Both the position numbers and the translations under genes were made by a program. Shown one piece after another: positions 44,301-52,505 of a stretch of 64,000 bases of DNA (the stretch's first letter is position 1; every line of letters starts with the position of its first letter). The stretch lies in contig CAUYUJ010014183.1 of the NCBI GenBank assembly GCA_963575745.1, positions 1,123,240 to 1,187,239 on the forward strand, in the 5' to 3' direction. This stretch comes from Prorocentrum cordatum (lineage: Eukaryota; Sar; Dinophyceae; Prorocentrales; Prorocentraceae). The notes beneath the pieces are model-generated. The model saw only the letters and a list, made by a program, of their open reading frames with translations. It was not told where the DNA came from and did not search any database.

Positions 44301-47300
44301 GTGCTCTCGATAGCCTGTCCGACGCGGTGCCTTGGATGATCGCTGACATAGCCGCTTCGCGCAATCGATGGATGTGCCTCGAGATACCTGCCAAGCCGTC
44401 GCTGCTGTCAGCCAACTGCGTCTCCGAACTCGGTTCGAAATCTCGCAACATGTTGGGCGTCCGTCCAAACAGTCCTTTGTACGGGGTCGCTCCATGCACC
44501 GCCAATAAACAATTCTTTGCCAGCACTGATTCATCAACTATTGCTTGTGGTGGAACGGCAATGCCATCCCTTTCCATCTGGCTGTTAACTCGGTGAATCG
44601 CGTCTCGCAGCAGAGAATTGTGACGTTCCACTATCCGTGCATGTGCTCCTCGAGGTCGTAAATTGAGTTGGATACTCCATCGATCTGCCCATGCTGATGC
44701 GATCTCACTGTCAAGTGCTCCCTCTTTGTCACTCGTAAGTACTCGCATGGGGCCGAAGATCCTGATCCATATGTGCGTGATCCCGTTGAGAATGTCTTGT
44801 GGCGAGCGGCTGTCGATGATGAGTGCTGCCGACCATCTGATGCAACAGTCCACTAGGTGCAGCACTGTGTGGGTACTCCAAAACATGAGATCCATTTCGA
44901 CCTCTGAGTTGAAGTCCACCACGATCTTAGTCTTAGATATTGGTCGCACTCCAATATGTTGCCACTGTCTGCATACTGGACATGTGTCAACCACCGCTGC
45001 CACCACATCGATAGCTTCGGGAGGAGCTCCTGCTGCTCGAAGAAGTTCTTTCATGCGTTCGATGGGAGCGTGCCAAAGTCTAATGTGCAACTTCCGCACT
45101 GTCCGTCGCACCACCAGTGGATCAAGTGATTTGAGAAGCTTCAGCGCCCGTCCAGCTGACCAGTCCGACCAATCAGCTCCATCAGGGTCTGCTTGAGTGC
45201 CTATCGTCGCTCTAGTCGCCGCTCGATTCCTTCTGTCAGCGGCCGACGGTCGACCTGATTGCTCGGCTGGGGGCGGAGGAGGAGGCGACGGAACGATAGC
45301 TGAGGGTGCCTCAGCAGCAGCTTCTGCTTCAACAGGTGCAGGAACTGCCGCCGCGGATGCTTCTTCGAGTTCACCAAGTCGCCCACCTCCTCGTTCAGCA
45401 CTAGATGGGTCCGAAGCAGCGCCCACTACTCGAGGTGGTCGAGGAAGTACTGCCGCAGATCCACCGCCACGTTGTGCTGCCCATTTCCATCTGCATCGCT
45501 CGTCATTCAAATGGTCTCGATGGTTCCGTGGCTTCCCAGTGTTACACCCAGGACATTCCTCACCCATGGCCTTCACGTTGGGATACTTGCAATTACCGCG
45601 TCGGGTATGTGTGGGGTCGTGAGCAGAGCGATTTCCGTCACATGCTGGGCACCTGTTGGGATTTGCTCGTCCGATCCTTGCCTTCGCTGCTACCGCCGGT
45701 GTCGAGGATGCTGCCGCCGACGGTGCTGATGATGATGCTGCCGTCGGTGTCGATGATGCTGCCGCCGGCGGTGCCGATGATGACGATGCGGCCGCACTTG
45801 AAGAGGCCGCCTGGGATGACGACGGAGGCCGTGGCCTGGGTCGTTCAGGGTCTTCACCTTCATCTCGATCTCGTGCTCCTGTGGCCACTTCGGGATAATA
45901 GCGAGCCATCGATCGTCGCTCAGGATGCTGTCTCCAATAACGTCTCACAACACAAGCTACACCACTCGCGATGTGACCAGCCAGCTTCCACGGCCACACC
46001 TGCATTCGCTTCGAGATAGATCCATCAATGTGTCTGTGCTCGGCACACGCCCTGCGTCCTTCGCACCGTAGCCGTCGTAGCGCATACACCAGTGCCTCAC
46101 AGCTGGCCACGAAATGTGTAGGTTTCTTCACAGGCAATCGTGTATAAGGACAACGAAGCCCAGCTTGACATTGATGCATAGTGACCTCTGCTGCTTCTGT
46201 CAGTGTTCTCAATTCTTTCCAAATAGGCGTGCCATACAACTCTGATCCCACTGGCTGCTCCACAAGATAATGCCGTCCGTGTCGTACTTGATACAATGCA
46301 ACTTCACCGCATAGATGTCCAAGTGGTTCGGAGATCTGCCTTGATGCTGCATGAGCCACTGGATTCATCATTCGATTGAAGGTTGCCCATCCTACTAGTC
46401 CCCTACACGGAGGGGACATCACTATCACCACTGGCTGACATACTCCAAGATACTTCCACATGGCTGCTCGTTCCTTTGAGTTAAACAAATCCACATTGCA
46501 CTGCATGTCGAAGTTCTTGCCTGCCTGAGGTCCCTCGTGATGCATTCGTCTTAGTAGCATCTTGGTCGTACGTCCTTCACCTCCCATAATTTCCACGATG
46601 TCCGTGAACCGATGTTGCTGAGCGTCCGCCAACCAGTATTGCAACAGACTACTGAGGTTATCGAAGGTGAGGTAGATTTCATTAACGTGTTTGCCAGAGA
46701 TCCTCGTAGTCAACTCTTCTGCCTGATCGTTTCCGTACCACATGCCACCTTCATGAGAGAAATGTAGCGCCGAGCTCCAGTCCATCTCGTGATGTACTCC
46801 ATCCAACTGCCAATTCTGTTGATGTAAGTCCGTAGTAACCTCGTCCATCCACATGTCTTGAACTTCGAGGTCGATGGAGCCCATGTCGTCGCCACAGTCG
46901 GTCCAGATCTTCTCATAACCACTCATATTCTTGCTCTTCTTCGTCTGCATACTGTCTGAACCTTCAGCTGCTGCTCGGGCCTTTGCTTCTTTATCTTTCA
47001 GCTTTTGTCGTAGTCTAGCCTCTGTGGGATAATGTTCCTCAGCACTGTCTGCGAATCGCACCATCTTCGTCCGCGTCGTGGGAGTGTCCAAAGCTTCTCG
47101 CTCGTGATATTGCGACTCTGGTATCATCTCCTCTTGTCCGCTATTGCTTCCAGATGTTTGTCTGCATCCAACCTGTCGCCATAGTTGTGATGTGAACTCC
47201 TGGATCATGCTCTGACGCGCCTCGAAGATGATCTCTGGATTTCTAGTATGATCGGAATCTTGATAATGCTGTCCGTGTCCGCAGTTGTTCCACTCAGGAA

Positions 47301-48204
47301 ACTTAATCGTACTCATGATCTTGGTGACCTGACCTGCTGGAAGTTGATTCGGCCCAATTTTCACTCCAAGTCTGCACCATCGCATCGCCTGGACGTGAAG
47401 ATCTGACATACTCTCCAGCCTCATGAGCCCGGAAGTCTCCCACATCGAGTTCTTCGCACTGCCTTCCAAGATAACTGCACACGATATCTTCATGGCTTCA
47501 ATCATGATTTGAGCCAGATTCCATGCCCGTCGCCGTTCTCGGTTGTTGATAGCCGATGTCGGGGATCCAGACAACGTTATCCATAGTAAATCAGGCTTCA
47601 ATCTGACCAGATCTGACATAGTCCGTTCCAATCTGGTCAGGCTCATGATACTCCTGGTGTCGTAGTGTGTGATCTGTATGTGTCGCTGTGACCGTCGTCC
47701 ACAATCTGTCAGAGCTCGCTGACGAATCGAATCAATATCGTCCATGATCCAAGCTCTAAATATAAGACGTTCATGTCCAGTGCTGTCCATCAGAGAAGCT
47801 GATTGCTCCAGAAGAACACCACGAGGAGGTGAAGGGTCAGGCTCCACATCAGAAGGCCGACGCTCCACTTGCCCGGGGTCATCAACTTCACCCTCGGCTT
47901 CGAAGACATTCTTTGCAGTATAGTCAAGTTGTGAATTCACTTGCGTTAGAGGTGATACTTCGTCCAGTGCTGTTGGCCTAGACGTGGACGCCGACGATGT
48001 GTCTGCACCCGCATTCTCGCCACTGATGATCTGCTGGTCCAGTGAGAGCACCACCGGAGGTTCCACTTGAGGCTGCCCCGATGCTGCTGTCGTTGACGAT
48101 ACGATATTATCGATACCATCCTGGCCCAAACTCATCGATCCGCCGCGATCCTTCGTGGACAAGGGAGCGATATGCCCAGACGGCGGCTTCGCCTGGTCGC
48201 TCAC
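41335..48204 (-). CDS. Copia pol: methyltransferase-like domain, integrase, reverse transcriptase, RNase H
   Basis: 2289 codons open, entered in frame from gag through one UGA. The first in-frame codon listed is GTG and the first ATG is near 48135. Domains by approximate residue: 70-300 unknown; 530-760 cytosine-methyltransferase-like (VEIMGGEGRTTKMLL, VDLFNSKERAAMW, VMSPPCRGLVGW with Cys600, HYLVEQPVGSELY); 850-900 Cys-rich (CPACDGN, CPGCNTG); 1040-1200 integrase (HIRLWH, CPVC, then EMDLMF, TSDKEGA, VERHN); 1740-1990 reverse transcriptase (STDISMAFLRG, THVDDFKG); 2090-2260 RNase H (IADSAH, SAELNNAIE, VLDAHSVF, DTRDMLCDALTKG). Catalytic residues of the three retroelement enzymes are present. 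At 2289 residues it is long for copia, mainly through the N-terminal extension. Confidence 0.93.
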   Translation of the reverse strand: MSDQAKPPSGHIAPLSTKDRGGSMSLGQDGIDNIVSSTTAASGQPQVEPPVVLSLDQQIISGENAGADTSSASTSRPTALDEVSPLTQVNSQLDYTAKNVFEAEGEVDDPGQVERRPSDVEPDPSPPRGVLLEQSASLMDSTGHERLIFRAWIMDDIDSIRQRALTDCGRRSQRHIQITHYDTRSIMSLTRLERTMSDLVRLKPDLLWITLSGSPTSAINNRERRRAWNLAQIMIEAMKISCAVILEGSAKNSMWETSGLMRLESMSDLHVQAMRWCRLGVKIGPNQLPAGQVTKIMSTIKFPEWNNCGHGQHYQDSDHTRNPEIIFEARQSMIQEFTSQLWRQVGCRQTSGSNSGQEEMIPESQYHEREALDTPTTRTKMVRFADSAEEHYPTEARLRQKLKDKEAKARAAAEGSDSMQTKKSKNMSGYEKIWTDCGDDMGSIDLEVQDMWMDEVTTDLHQQNWQLDGVHHEMDWSSALHFSHEGGMWYGNDQAEELTTRISGKHVNEIYLTFDNLSSLLQYWLADAQQHRFTDIVEIMGGEGRTTKMLLRRMHHEGPQAGKNFDMQCNVDLFNSKERAAMWKYLGVCQPVVIVMSPPCRGLVGWATFNRMMNPVAHAASRQISEPLGHLCGEVALYQVRHGRHYLVEQPVGSELYGTPIWKELRTLTEAAEVTMHQCQAGLRCPYTRLPVKKPTHFVASCEALVYALRRLRCEGRRACAEHRHIDGSISKRMQVWPWKLAGHIASGVACVVRRYWRQHPERRSMARYYPEVATGARDRDEGEDPERPRPRPPSSSQAASSSAAASSSSAPPAAASSTPTAASSSAPSAAASSTPAVAAKARIGRANPNRCPACDGNRSAHDPTHTRRGNCKYPNVKAMGEECPGCNTGKPRNHRDHLNDERCRWKWAAQRGGGSAAVLPRPPRVVGAASDPSSAERGGGRLGELEEASAAAVPAPVEAEAAAEAPSAIVPSPPPPPPAEQSGRPSAADRRNRAATRATIGTQADPDGADWSDWSAGRALKLLKSLDPLVVRRTVRKLHIRLWHAPIERMKELLRAAGAPPEAIDVVAAVVDTCPVCRQWQHIGVRPISKTKIVVDFNSEVEMDLMFWSTHTVLHLVDCCIRWSAALIIDSRSPQDILNGITHIWIRIFGPMRVLTSDKEGALDSEIASAWADRWSIQLNLRPRGAHARIVERHNSLLRDAIHRVNSQMERDGIAVPPQAIVDESVLAKNCLLAVHGATPYKGLFGRTPNMLRDFEPSSETQLADSSDGLAGISRHIHRLREAAMSAIIQGTASDRLSRALNSRTRPAGELLELKIGDEVDIYRDPPNKDLSGWRGPAVVTDLTRLREGMIGVRWQSRNMQVRLPEVRRAVVPWTLFVEPHAQEYLRMPTEYIMNFAEGIEQGSLYFGCVFSSKHGWTISKDGQRFPGPMRAAFITAACHLQLMGCIGVRVGHGVRYLEAMPGIEGSVVMWWPVGRREDWSWIQIPSSQRVSSSYLFGDIWPNVPFLQFMIVNDDEARQARRQTPGVAHVGGMDDNFDQQEGYLMPRWNGVKRSLSAGPDGSDNPAPHLAPRLPDDGGLKRALTPGSEDSGNPRPHVSQRLSDHGDDHPDEISDEEFFECIDEEAFWSDVCQRGQSPDVQVPGQCFPVLPCQAYDKYDDNLELAMDAYAALNCCDEEVLEGYVLVHRYDNMGCYTETVIEREMNILTPDELKKYARDVAEACLLELQRWCGMGMFNRMARKTATNLVDSRWVLKWKLIGGVRKIKARLTVRGFKDRQAESLTTFAGTASRWGQRMVCSMATMYQWKLWSTDISMAFLRGKTFKQIAAETGTKLRSIQCELPAGANVLLRRIEGFHDFSEITEVLDMNKPGFGTKDAPWSWSMALTETLVEARWQPARADTKLYIKHRKAKNDDGNCPITGKPYVKNGVVPLGVLATHVDDFKGACEEDTRTELFQRLEAKYGKCELIEAPFECVGIQHRQDPKTMECTMDQNHYVTQLKPIPTTMFEKQNDTGKANDEQVSLYMSLLGGVAWMVLTRADIVVYVGKLQRNMKDVKISDLKDLNKVLKWIKRVPSTIHFSRPSSPLCMTIIADSAHRADDVDCLALRAAIIGLCEVRGSTPSGCFHVWEYFSRKQAKVNRGTFSAELNNAIEATEYGMLLNGFMMDWLRGAQSAVSLHAAVDGPCGLDLHLVLDAHSVFAAVTAQEISTPTERQLLYGVRALREHLEGRRLSTIHRVDTRDMLCDALTKGGVPRSSILEAFSTGRWRIAIREQLHSWSCPDRPTRSTSA
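47109..47134 (-). promoter_or_regulatory. Internal copy of the 3' LTR/purine junction (possible second priming tract)
   Basis: Coding strand GAGGAGATGATACCAG followed by AGTCGCAAT. An 18-base stretch (47109-47126) is identical to 41126-41143 and the GAGGAG beyond matches with one extra base. It lies inside pol (codons for EEMIPESQYHE). Ty1 and some retroviruses have a second, internal polypurine tract that duplicates the 3' one. Confidence 0.45.
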
Positions 48205-48216
48205 CTCGCCCCCCCA

Positions 48217-50955
48217 TCATTGACTGCTATTGTGGAAGAGATTCAGCGTCGAAGCCAACGCCGTCGCTCCTCCAGTGTTGCTGCTGTCCAACTGCTGAAA
48301 CTCACTCACAGGCAACATCAGGTGACCACTCTCAGAATCCTCCAGGTTGTAGCTCATCGTGCCCGGTGGTAACTGAATGGTAGCATCACCCGGGCCCAGA
48401 AAGTGAATGCGATTGTTGACAATGTCGAGTATTGTGCGCAACTGCCGCAACGAACGTAGCCCAAGCAGGGCTGGAATGTCCGAATCTGGCACGATAGGTG
48501 CCGTGTACACCGCTGGGGTACCTGCCGAACTGTGCTCCTGCGCTGGCAGGGCAATCGGAAATCGTCCAAATCGTGCACACTGCTGTCGTCCGTTGCCTAC
48601 TCCTTCCACGTTCAACACCTCGCGCATGGGACGGTACTGAGTCTGAACGCCAGCCTCCGCGGCCAGCTGCTCCTGCCGCCCAGCCCACTTGTCGCCCGTG
48701 AGATTGTCATGAGCACCAGGATCAACAAGAAGACCTTCTCGCTTCGGTCCGAGTCTCGTCCGCGTATGCCACGTGCCTCGCTTCTCCCTCGCCTCCTTCA
48801 AGCCGTGCTGCTCATAGGTCGGGAAGAAGATGTGTGACGCGCGTTGGATATATGAGCTCGATCCCGCTGGTGCTGATGCCGTCGCGGCTGCTGAGAACGA
48901 AGCGCCACCATTGTTCTGAATGGACATGCCACGTCCACTCTGGGATACCGTGTGTGATCCAAGTCCAAGTATAGCGGTAAGATCCCGCACTGATTGATCG
49001 GTCATACGTGGTCTGTCTCCTGGATGCTCCTGAACTCCTGGTCTGTCGTCATGTTGATCGTGATCGTGGCCCTTGCTCTTGTCTTTGCCCTTCTTGCCGT
49101 TCTTGCCTTTTCCTCGTCCTCGTCGTGCATGGTCATCTTGGAGATCAGTATCTGGTATTCGTTGCCCCGGCAGTGAGGCTCGATCCAATTTTGTCATTCC
49201 GCCCAATTGACTGATAGGTGATGTCTGTGATATCGTCGACGCCGCGCCGTTGTTTACATCACCTGACCAATCCAGAAGGCTCGCTCTCGTCGTCGTCGGA
49301 CGTTGGCTATTCAGGATGTAGTCATCGCCAGCACCACTGAACGTACTCCATGGATTCTCATCGTCGGGTACCGAAACCGCCGACCAGTGCTGGTTGTCAA
49401 TATGTTCCTGTCCACCCTGCATCTGATTCGTCATGAAATGAGCCGTCGGAATATTCACACCAGCCAATAAGCCTGACTGAGGGGCATACATCGAACCAAC
49501 GAATGACTGCTGTGCCGATGCCGATCCTTGCTGATAAGACTGAGCGTGATGATGACCCTTTGGCGGGCATAGACCATCTTTGATCATGTGATTCTCTGAT
49601 CCGCACCCGTGGCACCGCAATATCTGTCCGTCGGGTTCGCGAGGATTGGTTCGCCGCTTGCCACCTCCTTTTCGATCAAACGTATAATGGGGTGTTGGAA
49701 CAGGCGGCACCACTTGGTCATCATAATAATTTCTATTCCAAGAACTCGCTTGACTTGTCCCCGCGAAACCCTTTCCACTGCCATGATATCCTTTTCCTGC
49801 TGAAGCGAAGCCACGACCTTTTCCTTTGCGTCGTGAATGACGCCGATCAAAACGTGTCGTCTTCTTTGTGAACGTTCTCCAGCGTCTCCGTGTAACCAAG
49901 AAGTCGCGCCACAACGTATCTGCGCGCAGCGAGGGGTCCACCTGTGATAAGTACGCCTCGAGTTCTGCATGTGGTGTCTCCTCGCCGCTCGTGCCGCTGC
50001 TGCTCCAGTCGTCGTGGTCTGCCAAATATCCACCAAGGACTTCCCCAGGAGCACTCGTCTGCATCATAGACTGCATTGGATACGATTGATGCTGCATGAC
50101 CGGATACGCTGACGTGGGAGCGCCGCCCGGCGTGAGCGTGCCACTGTTCTGCCATGGGTCTGAGTGCTCCCAGGGATCTGTCATACCTGTCATCGTCGGG
50201 AAGTAGAAGTTGCCCTGTCCACGTTGCGTTTGAGGAGCACCACCCATCATAGATTGATTCTGTCCTGCCATCGCTGCATTATTTGCTATTCCACCGTGCT
50301 GATGTACATGGCCAACTCGCCGAATGAGCCCAAGCAATTCGTTGAACTGTTGATCGTCGGCCGGTAGATTGCCACGAAATCCAATCAGTAGATTCACCCA
50401 CTCGGCCGGTGGTATACGAAGACCAGTCAGTAGTAACCAAGCAAATCCACCAGGACCCAGATCCAAATTGCCTTCAGCGCCAGCCTTGAACTGTAGACTG
50501 GCAAACCTTCCCAGCGTAGTGTCAATATCTTCTCCCGGCATCCGTCTGAAACTCATGAGCTCGGCAATCGATGAAGTCGATGTCTCAATATCGAGGGGAG
50601 CGAACTGTCGATGCAGTCCACGAAGTATGATGGCCAATCCAGTAACTTGTCTCATGCCGAGCCCATCTCCGAGATCTCTCATGCCACCGTCTCTGACAAC
50701 GGCCGGGTCCAACGTGCTCACGAGTTCGCGAGCCACACCTCCAAGACGTAAGATGATCGCTGCTCCTTGCGCTTGATCTGGTAACTCACATGCCAAGGCC
50801 CACCACACCACATTCCGAGACCACTGCTTGAATGGATAGAATCTTTGCCACCTACTGTCCCAGGCTGGTGGAATCTTCAACGTGCCCATAATACTCGTCT
50901 GATCTGCCACATTACCAAAGCCAGCCTGGGAGTTGCCCTGAGGCATCTGCATCAT
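48217..50955 (-). CDS. Copia gag-protease polyprotein
   Basis: 912 codons from ATG at 50955 to TGA at 48217. The N-terminal about 230 residues resemble a copia capsid (AWDSRWQRFYPFKQWSRNVV, LLLTGLRIPPAEWVNLLIGF). A basic stretch is followed by a zinc knuckle at about residue 447 with the spacing C-x2-C-x4-H-x6-C (RCHGCGSENHMIKDGLC), slightly longer than the usual CCHC. Near residue 740 the retropepsin-like motif reads GLLVDPGAHDNLTG, with Asp745 in DPG instead of DS/TG, followed by IPALLGLRSLRQL, the usual flap-distal LLG element. TGA is followed in the same frame by TGG GGG GGC and then pol. Confidence 0.92.
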   Translation of the reverse strand: MMQMPQGNSQAGFGNVADQTSIMGTLKIPPAWDSRWQRFYPFKQWSRNVVWWALACELPDQAQGAAIILRLGGVARELVSTLDPAVVRDGGMRDLGDGLGMRQVTGLAIILRGLHRQFAPLDIETSTSSIAELMSFRRMPGEDIDTTLGRFASLQFKAGAEGNLDLGPGGFAWLLLTGLRIPPAEWVNLLIGFRGNLPADDQQFNELLGLIRRVGHVHQHGGIANNAAMAGQNQSMMGGAPQTQRGQGNFYFPTMTGMTDPWEHSDPWQNSGTLTPGGAPTSAYPVMQHQSYPMQSMMQTSAPGEVLGGYLADHDDWSSSGTSGEETPHAELEAYLSQVDPSLRADTLWRDFLVTRRRWRTFTKKTTRFDRRHSRRKGKGRGFASAGKGYHGSGKGFAGTSQASSWNRNYYDDQVVPPVPTPHYTFDRKGGGKRRTNPREPDGQILRCHGCGSENHMIKDGLCPPKGHHHAQSYQQGSASAQQSFVGSMYAPQSGLLAGVNIPTAHFMTNQMQGGQEHIDNQHWSAVSVPDDENPWSTFSGAGDDYILNSQRPTTTRASLLDWSGDVNNGAASTISQTSPISQLGGMTKLDRASLPGQRIPDTDLQDDHARRGRGKGKNGKKGKDKSKGHDHDQHDDRPGVQEHPGDRPRMTDQSVRDLTAILGLGSHTVSQSGRGMSIQNNGGASFSAAATASAPAGSSSYIQRASHIFFPTYEQHGLKEAREKRGTWHTRTRLGPKREGLLVDPGAHDNLTGDKWAGRQEQLAAEAGVQTQYRPMREVLNVEGVGNGRQQCARFGRFPIALPAQEHSSAGTPAVYTAPIVPDSDIPALLGLRSLRQLRTILDIVNNRIHFLGPGDATIQLPPGTMSYNLEDSESGHLMLPVSEFQQLDSSNTGGATALASTLNLFHNSSQ

Positions 50956-51054
50956 GATGATGAACGTGCTGTGACGGGAGTCTCGGACGTGGTGGTCGCA
51001 GTCGTAGAAGTAGCCGTGGATCGCGCCGCCTGGCGGGCGGCGAGAGGAGCCGAA
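50956..51054 (-). other. Copia 5' leader
   Basis: About 100 nt between the primer-binding site and the gag ATG. The frame is open upstream of the ATG but holds no earlier Met in frame that I can see. Confidence 0.6.
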
Positions 51055-51066
51055 GCTCCGCTACCA
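51055..51066 (-). promoter_or_regulatory. Primer-binding site (initiator-Met-tRNA type)
   Basis: Coding strand TGGTAGCGGAGC begins one base inside the 5' LTR. TGG plus the following bases fits the complement of a 3' CCA tRNA end. Copia elements commonly use initiator tRNA-Met (TGGTATCAGAGC in plants, TGGTAGCAGAGG in animals), and this sequence is close to both. Confidence 0.8.
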
Positions 51067-51067
51067 A

Positions 51068-51256
51068 GGTCGATTGACCCTGGCAATGGTGAGATAGAAG
51101 AGAGAAAGATGGGATACCTTTGTCAGTACATGCAAAGGAAACAGTAAATCTGGACGCGTCCTTGAGTCAAACGTTTACGGCGGTCGGGGCCCTACACTAC
51201 ACACATAACATACAGAGAGAGAGATAGGCATACATGCTATCTGCTGCATTGCGACT
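51068..51256 (-). repeat. 5' LTR of the copia element (189 bp)
   Basis: Identical to 40946-41134. It presumably carries the promoter and polyadenylation signals, although no TATA-like motif is obvious. It is short for an LTR of a 10-kb element. Confidence 0.95.
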
Positions 51257-52000
51257 GTTATATCGTTTCTTGGACAGTGAGGGTGAGTAGACCGACGCAC
51301 CGATGCAGGAAGCCCCCGTCGCTGCCTGAGTGGATAATGTCATTCCCGACGATCATTCTGAACCTGTCCCAGTTCGTGTGCCAGTACAAGGCTCCGAGGA
51401 TCCCGTTCCAGGTGCCGCCAGCTTGTGTGAGAAGGGCCTCTGTGCTGCACGCATGTGTGTTCCTGCTTCCTTTGCATCGTTTGGATCGTTCTGTTGGTTT
51501 CTAGCCGTTGTACTCTGCATGTGGTGCGCAGTGCAAGCAGCCATTTTCACACTTAATCTGCGTGTCTGGTTCACGCAGCTCTGTGAAAACTTCAGTGCCT
51601 CGCTAGGGGACATCATCCCATCCGTGCTTGGACGGTGGCTCGGCGAATAATTTCTCTGCCCTCTGTTCCCCTCCCTCCTCTCTTGTACGCAGCCCAGCTT
51701 AGAAGATGGAGTTTCCCCCACAGACACTGGCCAGGGGTGTGGCCTAGATGTGCTTGCAGGCTTGGCACTCGGACCAGGCGTGCTCAGTGTGTTTGGAGTT
51801 GCAGCTACGCGTATGGCACGTTGGTTCGTCGGGCCCCTCATTGCTGGTGGGCTCCCGGCTACCATGCATTGGCTCGGCTAATCGCCGCACGCGTGTCCTG
51901 GGAGACAGGGCGAGGCATTTTCACACTTAAGGATCTTCAGATTTTCTATCTGTTCTGATTTGTATGATTTTCCCGCCCAGCTTCTCCTGTATTGGGAGGC
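51257..52000 (+). other. 3' part of the outer element
   Basis: Begins with the second copy of GTTAT and the last codons of the interrupted 3' ORF (stop TAG at about 51288). A 106-codon frame, 51330-51650, has a hydrophobic middle and no known motif. TTTTCACACTTAA occurs twice (about 51547 and 51917). The rest is presumably 3' untranslated sequence. Confidence 0.5.
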
Positions 52001-52385
52001 TGTGTGTGTGCTGTCTTTCACGCTTTAATATCTTGGTATTATTGTTGTTAGCGCCTGTGCGTGGGACAGGCCTGGGGCCCAGCAGACACCGACGTCACCA
52101 CGTACATAGATCGCCGCCTGCCGCTTCTCTGCTTGCATGTGTGCACGCTTTTTGTTTGTACATCTGCCTCGTGCCTGCAGCCACATTTCACAGAGGATGG
52201 CCGAACGGCCACGGGAGTTTCGCGCTCGCAGGTGGTGCTCATGACCGAAACCCTGACCACTCCTTTGTAAAAACACACTTAACGTACAGAGCCTTTCGGC
52301 ACTTCCGACGCCATGGATGGCTGGAGTTGAACAATTTATCTTTGGAATTTCAGAGGTTGCAGATTGACTGACCTATCACTCTTCA
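52001..52385 (+). repeat. Right terminal direct repeat of the outer element
   Basis: Pairs with 36065-36449. It is followed at once by CGGTGTGTGTGTG microsatellite. Confidence 0.9.
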
Positions 52386-52505
52386 CGGTGTGTGTGTGTG
52401 TGTGCGTGCGTGCGTGCGTGTGTGCGTGCGTGCGTGCGTGCGTGCGGTGCCGTGCCGTGCGTGCGTGCGTGCGTTCGTGTGCGTGTGTTCGTGCGTGCGC
52501 TCTTG
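52386..52505. repeat. (GT)n/(GTGC)n microsatellite
   Basis: GTGTGTGTGTGCGTGCGTGCG and variants. With the GT run at 36041-36074 it suggests that the outer element inserted into one original microsatellite. Confidence 0.9.

Larger units (their letters stand above)
40946..51256 (-). mobile_element. Full-length Ty1/copia retrotransposon with methyltransferase-like domain
   Basis: 10,311 bp, transcribed on the minus strand. Order from 5': LTR (51256-51068), primer-binding site (51066-51055), leader, gag-protease ORF (50955-48217), one UGA, pol ORF (to 41335), 3' purine-containing junction, LTR (41134-40946). LTRs are identical over 189 bp and the 5-bp target duplication is perfect. Both long ORFs lack internal stops. 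The copy is therefore young and may still be active. Integrase before reverse transcriptase places it in copia. It lies inside, and so is younger than, the outer element. Confidence 0.95.
36065..52385 (+). mobile_element. Penelope-like(?) retroelement with long terminal direct repeats, split by a copia insertion
   Basis: 385-bp direct repeats bound the unit. Removing the nested 10.3-kb copia element leaves about 6.0 kb. The plus strand encodes, in order, a long decayed region with a GIY-YIG-like stretch, a reverse transcriptase with YVDD, and a glycine-rich 3' ORF. There is no tRNA-type primer-binding site after the left repeat and no obvious polypurine tract before the right one, so a standard LTR element is unlikely. 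Both outer edges lie in GT-rich microsatellite. N-terminal endonuclease Penelope-like elements (the Naiad/Chlamys group) have pseudo-LTRs and favour microsatellites. Assignment is inference. In-frame stops and frameshifts show it is dead. Confidence 0.6.

Noticed and set aside
48217-48219. Reassignment of UGA to Trp in this nuclear genome
   Set aside because: Well-supported frames in the window end at TGA (for example at 7379, 11552 and 16662), so local readthrough is the better explanation.
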